Assembly (NCBI GenBank): GCA_003456125.1
Contig: DMPD01000144.1
Coordinates: 1-15,056, forward strand
Reading direction: 5' to 3'
DNA: 15,056 nucleotides
Source of the DNA: Cyanobacteria bacterium UBA8156
GTDB taxonomy: Bacteria > Cyanobacteriota > Cyanobacteriia > Pseudanabaenales > Pseudanabaenaceae
Shown: positions 5,807-14,621 of the stretch, piece by piece
How the letters are laid out: every line of letters starts with the position of its first letter
Numbering within the stretch: the stretch's first letter is position 1
The notes under the pieces: model-generated
Database searches by the model: none
Seen by the model: only the letters and a program-made list of their open reading frames with translations
What the model was told of the DNA's origin: nothing
Program-made: the position numbers and the translations under genes

Positions 5807-6931
5807 CTACCCCAACACCCCCAGCGCGGGCCAGGGCTGCCCCAAAACCCCCTGGGGATTTCGGCCCAGCCATTTGGTCAAAACTTCCCCAAAAACTTGG
5901 CGATAGTCCACGCCAACGGGCAAGTTGCCGTCCACCAGGCGATCGAGGGCCGGTTCGCCGCCGTAGAGTCCCCCCCGGACGGGCCCCAACAGCATCACGC
6001 TGCCTGCCGTGCCGTGATCGGTGCCGCCGCTGCCGTTTTCCGCCGGCCGTCGTCCAAATTCACTGTGGATCAAAGTCAATACGCTGTTTTGCCGACCCTG
6101 AGCCTGCAGGTGCCGTTGCAGGGCGGTCAGCCCCGTCGCCAGTTGCGACAGCAAGTTTTGGTGGCGCGGCCGTTGGTTGGCATGGGTGTCCCAGCCCCCT
6201 ACCGTTAGGTAGACGACCTGGGGCTGGGTTTCCAGCAGACGGCCCACCAAGGCAAACTGCTGCCCGATCGCCCCGCTGGGATAGCCAGAGCTTTGCGATC
6301 GCCCGGTGGCTTCTTGCTGCAACCGCGCCAGCGCTTGCCGACTGGCTTGCACCGCTTGGCGCACCCGTTCACTGGCCGGCAACCCTTGGGGCGTTTCGTA
6401 GAGCGCGGCAATCGCCCGATCCAAGCGGCTGGGGGTGCGCCGCAACAGCCGTGCCGAGACCTGCAAAAACCGCTCGTCGTTTTCGCCCAGCAGCGCCAGG
6501 GGATATTCCTCTCCGACGAATACCGCCTCGGCATCGCGGCCCAGGGCCCGGGCCAACCAACCGGAGGTGGCACTGCTTTCCGGACGGCCGCTCAACCAAA
6601 TATCCCGGGAGCGAAAGTGGGACAAACTGGGGTTGGGATACCCCACATTTTGCACCACCGCCACCCGCCCGGCCCGAAATTGGGGCAGCAGGGGGGCCAG
6701 GGCCGGATGCCAAGCCGTGCGCTCGCTCACCGGCAACCCGTCGGCGATCGCCAGTTGGGGCCGCAACCGTCGATAGTTGGAGTCCCGGTACGGAATAAAC
6801 GTGTTGAGACCATCGTTCCCCCCCACCAACTCCACCACCAACAGCGTGCGCCGTTGGCCTTCTGCCCGCACCGGCCAAGCCGCCACCGTCGTTGCGGCGA
6901 TCGCCAACCCCAAAAAATCTCGGCGTTTCAT
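5807..6931 (-). CDS. DUF1501 family exported protein with Tat-type signal
   Basis: This 374-residue protein begins MKRRDFLGLAIAATT, a twin-arginine-like signal with a hydrophobic core and a likely cleavage near Ala23, so export to the periplasm is expected. The DUF1501 family has an alkaline-phosphatase/sulfatase-like fold. Characteristic segments are VGGNDGLNTF (37-46), GGWDTHANQ (245-253), HSEFGRRPAENG (289-300) and GGTDHGTAG (302-310), with conserved Asp and His residues that could bind metal. No reaction is established for the family that I can state. The start is supported by GGAGG 10-15 bp upstream. It lies 18 bp after the DUF1800 gene; these two families are commonly adjacent, which suggests a joint surface or secretion-related role. 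Confidence 0.88.
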   Translation of the reverse strand: MKRRDFLGLAIAATTVAAWPVRAEGQRRTLLVVELVGGNDGLNTFIPYRDSNYRRLRPQLAIADGLPVSERTAWHPALAPLLPQFRAGRVAVVQNVGYPNPSLSHFRSRDIWLSGRPESSATSGWLARALGRDAEAVFVGEEYPLALLGENDERFLQVSARLLRRTPSRLDRAIAALYETPQGLPASERVRQAVQASRQALARLQQEATGRSQSSGYPSGAIGQQFALVGRLLETQPQVVYLTVGGWDTHANQRPRHQNLLSQLATGLTALQRHLQAQGRQNSVLTLIHSEFGRRPAENGSGGTDHGTAGSVMLLGPVRGGLYGGEPALDRLVDGNLPVGVDYRQVFGEVLTKWLGRNPQGVLGQPWPALGVLG

Positions 6932-6949
6932 GGTTGTTCCTCCAAACGT

Positions 6950-8173
6950 TTAGGCCAGCTGGTAAAGGGGCGAAGCCAGAATCGCCGCCGCTGTTTCCCG
7001 CACCGACAACCCCCGTACCGTCTGCCAAAGCACGGGATCGGGTTGCCCATCCACCAACACCGCCAACAAATCGTCCTGCGTGAGCGAGCCGGCGGTCCAA
7101 GCAAACCCGCTGTTGTCGCCATGGTTGCCGGTGAGGGCATCGGCCAAAGTCAAGCGGGTCAACAACGAGGGGGCGGTCAACCAGCCCTCCCCCGCCGGCC
7201 AACCTTTCACCGTGGGTGCGTTGTAGGGCATCTGGCCCATCGCCCGCAACCCCTGCCACGCCCGCAACGGATTGGCGACGATCCCCAGTTGCCGCAGTGC
7301 CCCCACCAAAAACTGCACCGGTGTTTTGATCTGTGCCCGATAGGCGCGATCGCTACCAAATTCGGGATGGGCCACAATGGCTTGGATCAGGGCCCCCACA
7401 TTGCGGTTGGAGCGTCCATACACTGCGACCAAACTCTCCACAATTGCCGGGGCTGGCTGGGGATACACCAAGTACGTCCACAAATCGATCGCCAGTTTGC
7501 GGGCTGTCGCGGGATGGTTGGCCAGCAACGTCACCACCTCTGCCGCCGTGAAATTGCCGGTCTGCCCCAGCAGGGTTTTGCGTCCCCCATCGTGCCGCCC
7601 CGGCACAAAGGCGGCTTGCTCTCCCCGCACCACCCAACCGGTGAGAGCCCGTGCCGTTTCCTGTACGTCTCGCTCGGTGTAAACCCCCCGCCCCACCGAG
7701 AACAATTCCAACAACTCCCGGGCAAAATTTTCGTTGAGGCGATCGCGCCGGTTTTGCCGATTGTTGAGGTACACCAACATCGCCGGACTGGTGGTGACCT
7801 GCCACAGCAACTCCCGATAATCGCCCAAAGCCCCCACCCGTAATCGCCGGTCGTAGTCCGCCAGCCACTGGGGTACCCGCACCCCCCGCGCTGAGACCAC
7901 CAGGCGATCGCGCCAAAATTCCACCATTTTTTCCCGCAAAGGATTGTCGGTATCGGTGTACTGGGTCCACAGCCACCCGACCCAGGCTCGCCATGCGGAG
8001 GCTTGGGCTCCCGGTCGGGCCACCGGGCCCAACGCCGGCCCCGGAGCCGTCCAGGGGCGAGCCACCGCCACGGCCACTACCGCCGCCAACGATCGCCCAT
8101 CCCGCAACTCTGCCGCGGTGGCCCCAAACCCCAGCCGCCGCCCAAAATGCCCCCGCTGCCGCCACACCGCCAT
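6950..8173 (-). CDS. DUF1800 family protein
   Basis: The protein has 407 residues, mostly predicted helical. DUF1800 hallmarks are present in order. GRRLGFGATAAELRD is at 11-25, PLREKMVEFWRDRL at 78-91 and SPAMLVYLNNRQN at 129-141. RLNENFARELLELFSVG at 145-161 is the strongest signature, and QETARALTGW lies at 171-180. No signal peptide is evident at the chosen start. The ATG at 8173 has AGGGAGA upstream and places the first family motif at the usual N-terminal position. It is transcribed first, with the DUF1501 gene 18 bp after it. Biochemical function is unknown. In the second motif, the Asn-His-Phe that I recall in many DUF1800 proteins reads Asp-Arg-Leu here. Confidence 0.87.
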   Translation of the reverse strand: MAVWRQRGHFGRRLGFGATAAELRDGRSLAAVVAVAVARPWTAPGPALGPVARPGAQASAWRAWVGWLWTQYTDTDNPLREKMVEFWRDRLVVSARGVRVPQWLADYDRRLRVGALGDYRELLWQVTTSPAMLVYLNNRQNRRDRLNENFARELLELFSVGRGVYTERDVQETARALTGWVVRGEQAAFVPGRHDGGRKTLLGQTGNFTAAEVVTLLANHPATARKLAIDLWTYLVYPQPAPAIVESLVAVYGRSNRNVGALIQAIVAHPEFGSDRAYRAQIKTPVQFLVGALRQLGIVANPLRAWQGLRAMGQMPYNAPTVKGWPAGEGWLTAPSLLTRLTLADALTGNHGDNSGFAWTAGSLTQDDLLAVLVDGQPDPVLWQTVRGLSVRETAAAILASPLYQLA

Positions 8174-8272
8174 GGCCGTCTCCCTATTTCATTCCCTAAC
8201 CGCATCTTTCGACTCCACGGGCTCTTTCTTGGTTTCACCCAGACCCTCTGCTCAATCTTTTTACAGAAATCC

Positions 8273-8302
8273 TGGACAAAATGGAAAAAATCAGGGTACT
8301 AT
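8273..8302 (+). promoter_or_regulatory. Possible promoter for the ribosomal operon
   Basis: TGGACA (8273-8278; 5 of 6 to TTGACA) is followed after 18 bp by TACTAT (8297-8302; 4 of 6 to TATAAT). RNA would start near 8310, leaving a leader of about 600 bases before rplC, which is long. A nearer promoter could exist that I do not recognise, so this call is weak. Confidence 0.2.
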
Positions 8303-8604
8303 AGATGCCTGCAACAAAAAGGATACTGCAACTCGCTAAACTGGAAGACTGTGGCTTTGGCAGCAGAAAACTTCAGGGTTTCAGAGAGTTGACAAGTCCT
8401 GTTGCCAAGCGCGGGGTGCAAACGCCGGGTCATTATCCTAGACCGGTTGTGGGCAAAACGTCCCAAACGCGCGAACGCTCTCTCAAATTCATCCCCTTTC
8501 CAGACTCATATCTAAATTACCAGTCTGGACTACCAGCTGTTTTGCCAAGGCTTAGTGCCTAGAGGTTCCTAGAGATTCACCGTTATTCCAGATTCCCGTT
8601 TTCC

Positions 8605-8626
8605 TCTTCCGATCTTTATCGGAGGG
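8605..8626 (+). other. Small hairpin in the presumed rplC leader
   Basis: TCCGAT (8608-8613) pairs perfectly with ATCGGA (8618-8623) around CTTT. The stem can extend outward through 8605-8626 with one G-C and two G-U pairs. There is no T-run after it, so it is not a normal terminator. A regulatory fold in the leader of the ribosomal operon is possible but unproven. Confidence 0.35.
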
Positions 8627-8916
8627 TAACTTTGCTGAGATGTCGCCAAAAGGGTCTCCAGAATGGTTTCCTCGCGGTTTTCAGCCAAAGGGTAATTCTG
8701 GCGGGATGCCAAAGGCAGCGCCAGGGTGATTGCGAGATCTATGCGGAGTCAGGGCTACGACGAAGAATCGCTGGGAATTGAGTTGGGAGTTGAGCTGGGA
8801 ACGCAGGGGGAGTCGAGGGAGAGAGCGAGGGAAGAAGGCTTTGCGGTAGCCAATCCGGGTTCAAAGCCGACCGACCATGCGCCTCTTTATGTTGCCGTTT
8901 TGCAGAGGAAGTCCAT

Positions 8917-9600
8917 ATGTCCCTGGGGTTACTGGGTACAAAAGTCGGCATGACGCAAATTTTCGATGGGGAAGGGAACGTCATTCCCGTCACCATCGTG
9001 AAGGCGGGGCCGTGTACCGTGACACAAATCAAGACCAAACAGACCGACGGGTATACGGCGGTGCAGTTGGGGTATGGCGAGGTGGGGAGTGCCACCCGCA
9101 CCCTGAACACCAAAGAACCCAAGACCGTCAACAAATACTTATCCAATGCCGAACTGGGGCATTTGGCGAAGGCGGGGGCGGCCCCCTTGCGGCACCTGCG
9201 GGAATACCGACTGGCGGACACCGGCAGCTACCAACTGGGGCAGCAAATCGACGTGACGATTTTCCAGGAAGGGCAGATTGTCGATATTGCCGGTACCAGC
9301 ATCGGACGGGGGTTTGCCGGCAGCCAGAAGCGGCACCATTTTGGCCGGGGACCGATGAGCCACGGCTCCAAAAACCACCGGTTGCACGGTTCGGTCGGGG
9401 CGGGTACCACCCCGGGGCGGGTGTTCCCGGGGTTGCGGATGCCGGGACGGCTGGGGGGCAGCACCTGCACCGTCAAGAAAATTCAACTGGTCAAAATCGA
9501 TCCGGAGCAAAACCTGTTGCTGCTGAAGGGTTCGGTGCCGGGGAAAGCCGGTTCGTTGGTCAGCATTGCGCCCGCCAACATCGTCGGGAAGGCCAAGTAG
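8917..9600 (+). CDS. rplC: 50S ribosomal protein L3
   Basis: The 227-residue protein is full length. L3 binds the 3' part of 23S rRNA early in assembly, and its long loop reaches towards the peptidyl transferase centre. The start [16 protein letters not shown] is typical. The loop region holds [16 protein letters not shown] and [12 protein letters not shown], then [10 protein letters not shown], all standard. The ATG at 8917 is preceded by AGAGGA at 8904-8909. It is the first gene of the ribosomal cluster here; rpsJ is absent upstream, as expected in cyanobacteria, where it usually sits with the str genes. Confidence 0.98.
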   Translation: MSLGLLGTKVGMTQIFDGEGNVIPVTIVKAGPCTVTQIKTKQTDGYTAVQLGYGEVGSATRTLNTKEPKTVNKYLSNAELGHLAKAGAAPLRHLREYRLADTGSYQLGQQIDVTIFQEGQIVDIAGTSIGRGFAGSQKRHHFGRGPMSHGSKNHRLHGSVGAGTTPGRVFPGLRMPGRLGGSTCTVKKIQLVKIDPEQNLLLLKGSVPGKAGSLVSIAPANIVGKAK

Positions 9601-9610
9601 GAGGACAAAA

Positions 9611-10312
9611 ATGCCGGAAGTACGGAATTGGCAAGGGGAGCCGGTAGGCACCATCGAGATGCAGCTGGCGGTGGCCAAGGAATCGTCGGCCCAGGGATTG
9701 ATTCACCGGGCGGTGGTGCGGCAGTTGGCCAATGCGCGACAAGGTACCGCCAGTACCCTAACCCGTACCGAAGTGCGGGGGGGCGGCCGCAAGCCGTGGC
9801 GGCAAAAGGGAACGGGACGGGCGCGGGCGGGCTCTACCCGATCGCCCTTGTTGCCCGGTGGGGGGGTGATCTTTGGGCCCAAGCCCCGGGACTACTCGCA
9901 GAAGATGAACAAGAAGGAGCGGCGGTTGGCCTTGCGCACGGCTTTGCAGAGCCGGGTGGAAGATGTAGCACTCGTTGAGTCTTTCGCCGAGCAGTTGCCC
10001 CAACCCAAAACCAAGGAGCTGGTGCAAGCCTTGACCCGCTGGGGCGTGGATCCCAACGGCAAGGTACTGCTGATTGTGGAAGCGCGGACACAAAACGTTT
10101 GGTTGTCGGCCCGGAACTTGCCCAAGTTGAAGTTGATTGCGGCCGATCAATTGAATGTTTACGACCTGTTGTGGGCCGATCGCCTGGTGTTGACGGTACC
10201 GGCTTGGGAAAAAATCCAAGCGGTATACGGGGGCATGGCCGGCTCAGAGGAGATCGCCCAAGAGATCACGACAGAGACCACCACGGTAGAGGACGGTACC
10301 GATCATGGCTAA
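9611..10312 (+). CDS. rplD: 50S ribosomal protein L4
   Basis: L4 lines the polypeptide exit tunnel; in E. coli it also represses the S10 operon. The start at 9611 ([13 protein letters not shown]) has GGAGG nearby at the rplC stop and gives 233 residues. The tunnel-loop signature [19 protein letters not shown] is intact at about residues 56-74. The domain seems to end near EKIQAVYGG, and a further tail of some 20 acidic and Thr-rich residues ([17 protein letters not shown]) follows, making it longer than the approximately 200-residue E. coli protein. That tail runs into rplW with an 8-bp overlap. Whether L4 autoregulates here cannot be seen. Confidence 0.97.
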   Translation: MPEVRNWQGEPVGTIEMQLAVAKESSAQGLIHRAVVRQLANARQGTASTLTRTEVRGGGRKPWRQKGTGRARAGSTRSPLLPGGGVIFGPKPRDYSQKMNKKERRLALRTALQSRVEDVALVESFAEQLPQPKTKELVQALTRWGVDPNGKVLLIVEARTQNVWLSARNLPKLKLIAADQLNVYDLLWADRLVLTVPAWEKIQAVYGGMAGSEEIAQEITTETTTVEDGTDHG

Positions 10313-10619
10313 AATTCCCACCCGGTTTGACGAGCGGCGGTTGTTTGATCTGGTGCGGCGGCCGCTGATCAACGAGAAAGCCACCCGGATGCTGGAGTTG
10401 AATAAGTACACCTTTGATGTGGTGGTGACCGCCACCAAGCCGGAAATCCGCGCGGCGATCGAGACTCTGTTCAACGTGAAGGTGACCAAAGTCAACACCC
10501 ATATTCTGCCGGCACCGGCGCGGCGCGTGGGGCGGTTCAGCGGCAAGCGATCGCAGTACAAGCGGGCGATCGTGACCTTGGCCGAAGGCAACAGCATCAC
10601 CCTTTTCCCCGAAGTATAG
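10305..10619 (+). CDS. rplW: 50S ribosomal protein L23
   Basis: The protein has 104 residues. L23 sits at the tunnel exit and is the docking site for trigger factor and SRP. Visible is the core [22 protein letters not shown] and the strand [14 protein letters not shown], followed by the basic loop [18 protein letters not shown]. The ATG at 10305 overlaps the rplD stop by 8 bp, so ribosomes finishing rplD probably restart here; GAGGACGG at about 10289-10296 can serve as binding site. Confidence 0.97.
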   Translation: MAKIPTRFDERRLFDLVRRPLINEKATRMLELNKYTFDVVVTATKPEIRAAIETLFNVKVTKVNTHILPAPARRVGRFSGKRSQYKRAIVTLAEGNSITLFPEV

Positions 10620-10630
10620 CGAGGTAAGTC

Positions 10631-11494
10631 ATGGGCACCCGAGCCTACAAACCGTATACCGCCAGCACCCGCCAATTGCGGGTGGCGGATTTCGCCGAGA
10701 TTACCAAAGACGAGCCGGAAAAGTCGCTGACCTACAACTTGCATCGCAAGAAGGGACGGAACAACCGGGGGGTGATCACCAGCCGACGGCGGGGGGGCGG
10801 TCACAAAAAGTTGTACCGGGAAATTGATTTTCGGCGCAACAAACGGAACATGCCGGCACAGGTATTGGCGATCGAATACGATCCCAATCGCAATGCGCGG
10901 ATTGCCCTGGTGCAATACGAAGACGGCGAAAAACGCTACATCTTGCATCCGAAGGGGTTGGCAGTAGGGGCCACCATTTCCGCTGGGGAGAGTGTGCCTT
11001 TGGAAATTGGCAACGCCTTGCCTTTGGAGAACATTCCCTTGGGGACTACGGTGCACAACGTGGAATTGGTTCCGGGCAAGGGCGGTCAGATTGTGCGTTC
11101 CGCCGGTGGTGCCGCGCAGATTGCAGCCAAGGAGGGGGATTTTGTGACCCTGAAGCTGCCTTCGGGGGAAGTGCGGATGGTACGGCGGCAGTGCTACGCC
11201 ACCTTGGGGCAAGTGGGCAACACCGACCACAGCAACGAGAGCCTGGGCAAAGCCGGTCGGAACCGGTGGCGCGGGCGACGGCCGTCGGTACGGGGTTCGG
11301 TGATGAACCCTGTGGATCACCCCCACGGCGGCGGGGAAGGTCGGTGTCCAATTGGGCGATCGGGCCCGGTCACTCCTTGGGGCAAACCGGCTCTGGGCTA
11401 CAAGACGCGCAAGAAGAAAAAAGCCAGCAGCGCGTTGATTGTGCGGCGGCGGCGGAAGTCGTCCAAGCGCGGTAAGGGCGGCCGGAACGCATAG
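10631..11494 (+). CDS. rplB: 50S ribosomal protein L2
   Basis: The 287-residue length is normal. L2 binds 23S rRNA and the subunit interface and is needed for subunit joining and peptidyl transfer. The N-terminus [15 protein letters not shown], the central [19 protein letters not shown] and the C-terminal [15 protein letters not shown] (containing the highly conserved His matching E. coli His229) are all present. The end is very basic ([17 protein letters not shown]). GAGGT stands 6-10 bp upstream of the ATG, 11 bp after rplW. Confidence 0.98.
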   Translation: MGTRAYKPYTASTRQLRVADFAEITKDEPEKSLTYNLHRKKGRNNRGVITSRRRGGGHKKLYREIDFRRNKRNMPAQVLAIEYDPNRNARIALVQYEDGEKRYILHPKGLAVGATISAGESVPLEIGNALPLENIPLGTTVHNVELVPGKGGQIVRSAGGAAQIAAKEGDFVTLKLPSGEVRMVRRQCYATLGQVGNTDHSNESLGKAGRNRWRGRRPSVRGSVMNPVDHPHGGGEGRCPIGRSGPVTPWGKPALGYKTRKKKKASSALIVRRRRKSSKRGKGGRNA

Positions 11495-11516
11495 GAGCAT
11501 CTAGGAGGAACCCAGT

Positions 11517-11795
11517 ATGTCGCGATCGCTGAAAAAAGGGCCGTTTGTGGCCGATCACCTGTTGAAGAAAATCGAGAAATTGAACGCCATTGGGCGACGG
11601 GAAGCCATCAAAACCTGGTCACGGGCTTCGACCATTTTGCCGCAGATGATTGGGCACACCATTATGGTGCACAACGGGCGGCAACACGTACCGGTGTACA
11701 TCTCCGATCAGATGGTGGGACACAAGCTCGGTGAATTTGCGCCGACCCGCACCTATCGGAGCCATGCCAAGAGCGATAAGAAGGCGAAGAGGTAA
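11517..11795 (+). CDS. rpsS: 30S ribosomal protein S19
   Basis: The 92-residue protein is full length. S19 forms a dimer with S13 in the head of the small subunit. [20 protein letters not shown] and the stretch [22 protein letters not shown] are classic. It ends [19 protein letters not shown]. The start has one of the strongest ribosome binding sites in the operon, TAGGAGGA at 11502-11509, which could boost this gene relative to its neighbours. Confidence 0.98.
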   Translation: MSRSLKKGPFVADHLLKKIEKLNAIGRREAIKTWSRASTILPQMIGHTIMVHNGRQHVPVYISDQMVGHKLGEFAPTRTYRSHAKSDKKAKR

Positions 11796-11798
11796 GCC

Positions 11799-12158
11799 AT
11801 GCAACTCAGCGATAACGAAGTGTATGCCGTGGCCAAACACGTGCGGATGTCGGCCCACAAAGTGCGGCGGGTGTTGGATCGGATTCGGGGTTGCAGCTAC
11901 CGCGATGCCCTAATGATGTTGGAGTTTATGCCCTACCGCGCCTGCGAACCCGTCACCAAATTGCTGCGATCGGCTGTTGCCAACGCCGAGCACAACAACG
12001 GTATGGATCGGGCCAGTCTCACCATCAGTCAGGCCTATGCCGACATGGGTACCAGTTTGCGGCGGTACCGGCCGCGGGCCCAGGGGCGAGCCTATCAAAT
12101 CCGCAAACCCACCTGCCACATCACGATTGTTGTTAAGCCCCTGGAGGAAGCACAGTAA
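11799..12158 (+). CDS. rplV: 50S ribosomal protein L22
   Basis: The protein has 119 residues. L22 contacts all 23S rRNA domains and lines the exit tunnel with its beta hairpin. Visible are [19 protein letters not shown] near the N-terminus and the hairpin region [19 protein letters not shown], which holds the tunnel-facing loop, then the terminal strand PTCHITIVV. It begins 3 bp after rpsS, and its TAA overlaps the rpsC ATG by one base (TAATG), so translation is coupled on both sides. Confidence 0.97.
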   Translation: MQLSDNEVYAVAKHVRMSAHKVRRVLDRIRGCSYRDALMMLEFMPYRACEPVTKLLRSAVANAEHNNGMDRASLTISQAYADMGTSLRRYRPRAQGRAYQIRKPTCHITIVVKPLEEAQ

Positions 12159-12907
12159 TGGGACAGAAAATTCACCCCACCGGTCTCCGGCTGGGCATTG
12201 TGAAATCCCACCGCTCCCGTTGGTTTGCCAAGGGCGATCGCTACCCAATTTTGATTGAAGAAGACCGGAGCATCCGGGAATTCATCAACAAGAAATTGAG
12301 CGGGGCGGGCATTGCCGATGTGATCATCGATCGCAAAGCCGACCAAGTGGATCTGGAGATTCGCACGGCCCGACCGGGGGTCGTGGTCGGTCGGCAGGGA
12401 GCCGGCATTGAGGAGCTGCGAAAGGGCGTACTGTCCCATCTGCAAAAAACGGGGACGGCGGCCAAATCGGGCACCAGCCAAGTCCGGATCAACGTGGTGG
12501 AAGTGACCAAGGTGGATGCCGAGGCCTCGTTGATTGCCGAGTACATTGCCCAGCAAATTGAGCGACGGGTTTCGTTTCGGCGGGTGGTGCGCCAAGCCAT
12601 GCAACGGGCCCAACGGGCCGGCGCCGAAGGCATCAAGGTGCAAATTGGCGGACGGTTGAACGGGGCGGAAATTGCGCGGAGCGAGTGGGTGCGGGAAGGG
12701 CGCGTACCTTTGCACACGCTGCGGGCCGACATTGACTACGCCTACAAAATCGCCCAGACCATCTATGGGGTGATTGGGATCAAAGTGTGGATTTTCCGGG
12801 GGGAAGTGGTACCGGGCGAAGATGCCGCACCGGCACCGACCCAACCGCGACGGCGGCAACCCCGGCGGCGGCCCCAATTTGAAGATCGTTCGGGAGCGGA
12901 GGGATAG
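12158..12907 (+). CDS. rpsC: 30S ribosomal protein S3
   Basis: The 249-residue protein is slightly longer than the E. coli one. S3 lies at the mRNA entry of the small subunit. Residues 1-15 are [16 protein letters not shown] type II KH domain follows with [14 protein letters not shown] (GRQG at 78-81), then the C-terminal domain with [19 protein letters not shown] and [13 protein letters not shown]. The last 30 residues are a Pro-Arg-Ala rich tail, probably flexible. The ATG overlaps the rplV stop by one base. Confidence 0.98.
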   Translation: MGQKIHPTGLRLGIVKSHRSRWFAKGDRYPILIEEDRSIREFINKKLSGAGIADVIIDRKADQVDLEIRTARPGVVVGRQGAGIEELRKGVLSHLQKTGTAAKSGTSQVRINVVEVTKVDAEASLIAEYIAQQIERRVSFRRVVRQAMQRAQRAGAEGIKVQIGGRLNGAEIARSEWVREGRVPLHTLRADIDYAYKIAQTIYGVIGIKVWIFRGEVVPGEDAAPAPTQPRRRQPRRRPQFEDRSGAEG

Positions 12908-12910
12908 GCC

Positions 12911-13342
12911 ATGTTGAGTCCAAGACGGACAAAATTTCGGAAGCAGCAGCGGGGGCGGATGTGCGGGCAGTCAACCCGGGCCAACACCGTGGATTTTGGG
13001 GATTTCGGGATGCAGGCCCTTGAGCCAGCATGGATCACCTCGCGGCAGATCGAAGCCGGTCGGCGGGCGATGAACCGCTACATTCGGCGGGGGGGCAAGA
13101 TCTGGATTCGGTTGTTTCCGGACAAGCCCGTGACCCAGCGGGCCGCGGAAACCCGGATGGGTTCCGGGAAAGGGGCCCCCGAATTTTGGGTGGCCGTGGT
13201 CAAGCCGGGACGGGTGATGTTTGAGGTGGCTGGGGTGCCGGAAGAAATAGCCCGGGAAGCGATTCGGTTGGCCGCAGCCAAAATGCCGATCAAGACCCGG
13301 TTTATTCGCCGGGAAGAAATTCGTGAAGAAGCGGAGGCGTAA
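12911..13342 (+). CDS. rplP: 50S ribosomal protein L16
   Basis: The protein has 143 residues. L16 helps position the A-site tRNA near the peptidyl transferase centre. [17 protein letters not shown], the segment [17 protein letters not shown] and the signature [17 protein letters not shown] are intact. It starts 3 bp after rpsC with no spacer for a full ribosome binding site, so it likely depends on translation of rpsC. Confidence 0.98.
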   Translation: MLSPRRTKFRKQQRGRMCGQSTRANTVDFGDFGMQALEPAWITSRQIEAGRRAMNRYIRRGGKIWIRLFPDKPVTQRAAETRMGSGKGAPEFWVAVVKPGRVMFEVAGVPEEIAREAIRLAAAKMPIKTRFIRREEIREEAEA

Positions 13343-13345
13343 CCC

Positions 13346-13570
13346 ATGGCTCTACCCAAAATTTCTGAGACGCGGGAACTCAGTGACGAAGCCCTGCGGG
13401 AAGCAATTCTCAACACCAAACGGGAGTTGTTTACCCTGCGGATGAAAGTGGCGACCCGGCAACCGGTGAAACCCCACGAGTTCAAGCACGCCAAGCACCG
13501 TCTGGCACAACTGATGACGGTGGAAAACGAACGGATGCGGCAGGCGGCAGCTGCCAATGCGGCGGAGTAA
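13346..13570 (+). CDS. rpmC: 50S ribosomal protein L29
   Basis: The protein has 74 residues. L29 is a two-helix protein beside L23 at the tunnel exit. The pattern [20 protein letters not shown], then [20 protein letters not shown] and the helix [11 protein letters not shown] is typical. A short Ala-rich tail ends it. It begins 3 bp after rplP; GGAGG within the rplP end is a possible ribosome binding site. Confidence 0.95.
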   Translation: MALPKISETRELSDEALREAILNTKRELFTLRMKVATRQPVKPHEFKHAKHRLAQLMTVENERMRQAAAANAAE

Positions 13571-13579
13571 GGAGCACCT

Positions 13580-13825
13580 ATGGCCATCAAAGAACGGGTT
13601 GGCGTTGTCGTCAGCAACAAAATGGACAAGACGGTGGTGGTGGCGGTCGAAAGCCGGAACGCTCACCCCAAGTACGGAAAAATTGTGGTGCGTACCAAAA
13701 AGTACAAGGCCCACGACGAAGAGAACAAATGCCAAGAGGGCGATCGCGTGCGAATTCAAGAAACGCGCCCCCTGAGCCGCACCAAGCGTTGGCAGGTGAT
13801 CGACATTCTCAATACGGCGCAATAG
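13580..13825 (+). CDS. rpsQ: 30S ribosomal protein S17
   Basis: The protein has 81 residues. S17 is a primary binder of the 5' domain of 16S rRNA, with an OB fold. Features are [38 protein letters not shown] and [20 protein letters not shown], all as expected. GGAG stands 6-9 bp before the ATG. The gap to rpmC is 9 bp. Confidence 0.97.
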   Translation: MAIKERVGVVVSNKMDKTVVVAVESRNAHPKYGKIVVRTKKYKAHDEENKCQEGDRVRIQETRPLSRTKRWQVIDILNTAQ

Positions 13826-13837
13826 GAGGGCCGGGCA

Positions 13838-14206
13838 ATGATTCAGCAGGAATCGTATTTGAACGTAGCCGATAACAGCGGGGCCAAAAAGCTCCTGTGC
13901 ATTCGGGTCGTGGGGGGCGGCAACCGTCGTTATGGGGCGGTGGGCGATGTGATCATTGCCACGGTCAAGGATGCCACTCCCAACATGCCGGTCAAAAAAT
14001 CGGATGTGGTGCGGGCGGTGATCGTGCGGACGCGGAATCCCATTCGGCGGGAAAGCGGAATGCGGATTTGCTTTGACGACAATGCGGCGGTGATTGTGAA
14101 CCAAGATGGCAACCCCAAAGGCACGCGGGTGTTTGGCCCGGTGGCGCGGGAGTTGCGGGACAAAAACTTCACCAAAATCGTTTCCTTGGCTCCGGAGGTG
14201 ATCTGA
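13838..14206 (+). CDS. rplN: 50S ribosomal protein L14
   Basis: The 122-residue protein has the standard length. L14 forms part of the subunit interface (bridge B8 region) and is the binding site of the silencing factor Rsf[38 protein letters not shown] and the signature [15 protein letters not shown] are conserved. It ends [18 protein letters not shown] lies 7-12 bp upstream. Its TGA overlaps the rplX ATG by one base. Confidence 0.98.
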   Translation: MIQQESYLNVADNSGAKKLLCIRVVGGGNRRYGAVGDVIIATVKDATPNMPVKKSDVVRAVIVRTRNPIRRESGMRICFDDNAAVIVNQDGNPKGTRVFGPVARELRDKNFTKIVSLAPEVI

Positions 14207-14568
14207 TGGCTTACAAAAAGGCGCCGACCTACCCCGGCAACCGCACCTCTTTTAAGATGCACATCAAAAAAGGGGACACCGTGCAGGTCATTTCTGGGGA
14301 CGACAAAGGCAAAGTGGGCAAGGTGTTGTCGGTGGATCCCAAGACTGGCCGTGTGGTGGTGGAAGGGGTCAACCTAAAGACCAAGCACCTCAAGCCACAA
14401 CGGGACGGCGAAAGCGGTCAAGTGGTGACCAAGGAATTTCCGATTCCCAGTTGCAAAGTGATGATTTATTCCACCAAAGAGAAAGTGGCGAGTCGAGTGT
14501 GCCACACCTTCACGCCGGAAGGCAAAAAGGTGCGGATGTTGAAAAAGACCGGTGAGATTCTGGGGTAA
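14206..14568 (+). CDS. rplX: 50S ribosomal protein L24
   Basis: The protein has 120 residues. L24 is an early assembly initiator on 23S rRNA. The KOW motif is in [20 protein letters not shown] (about residues 22-41), followed by [20 protein letters not shown]. Residues 1-17, before the KOW region, extend beyond the shortest family members but are common in cyanobacteria. A TCCGGAGGTG site inside the end of rplN serves its ATG. Confidence 0.97.
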   Translation: MAYKKAPTYPGNRTSFKMHIKKGDTVQVISGDDKGKVGKVLSVDPKTGRVVVEGVNLKTKHLKPQRDGESGQVVTKEFPIPSCKVMIYSTKEKVASRVCHTFTPEGKKVRMLKKTGEILG

Positions 14569-14621
14569 TTTCCCCCATTCCCTTCCCGACCAAGACCGGG
14601 AGTCATTCAGGAGAAGAGACC

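Larger units (their letters stand above)
8174..8916. other. 743-bp divergent intergenic region upstream of the ribosomal operon
   Basis: I see no credible gene here: the short open frames lack family-like sequence and good ribosome binding sites. It should hold the promoters for DUF1800 (leftward) and the S10-type operon (rightward). Part of it is likely transcribed as the rplC leader. It holds a 7-bp inverted repeat CCAGACT/AGTCTGG (8500-8506, 8522-8528), a doubled CCTAGAG (8558-8564, 8568-8574), and a hairpin at 8605-8626. It also holds CCAGAAT/ATTCTGG (8658-8664, 8695-8701) and a near-tandem 12-mer TTGAGTTGGGAG/TTGAGCTGGGAA (8778-8801). The last 150 bases are strikingly purine-rich on the plus strand. 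Confidence 0.6.

Noticed and set aside
6293..7843. A 516-codon plus-strand open frame opposite DUF1501 and DUF1800
   Set aside because: Although long, it is rich in Pro, Gln, His and Arg, as expected from the antisense of GC-rich coding DNA. The minus strand carries two clear families with signal peptide and ribosome binding sites.
8305..8562. An 85-codon plus-strand open frame in the intergenic region
   Set aside because: There is no family-like sequence and no good ribosome binding site. It covers two of the small inverted and direct repeats, and its composition resembles the non-coding surroundings.
8726..8953. A 75-codon plus-strand open frame running into the rplC start
   Set aside because: It translates a purine-rich stretch into Glu/Gly/Arg-rich low-complexity protein and overlaps the certain rplC start in another frame. 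It is more likely leader sequence.
14569..14621. Terminator between rplX and rplE
   Set aside because: The hairpin has only five pairs with an eight-base loop and no T-run after it. The gene order and the strong ribosome binding site of rplE argue for continued transcription.
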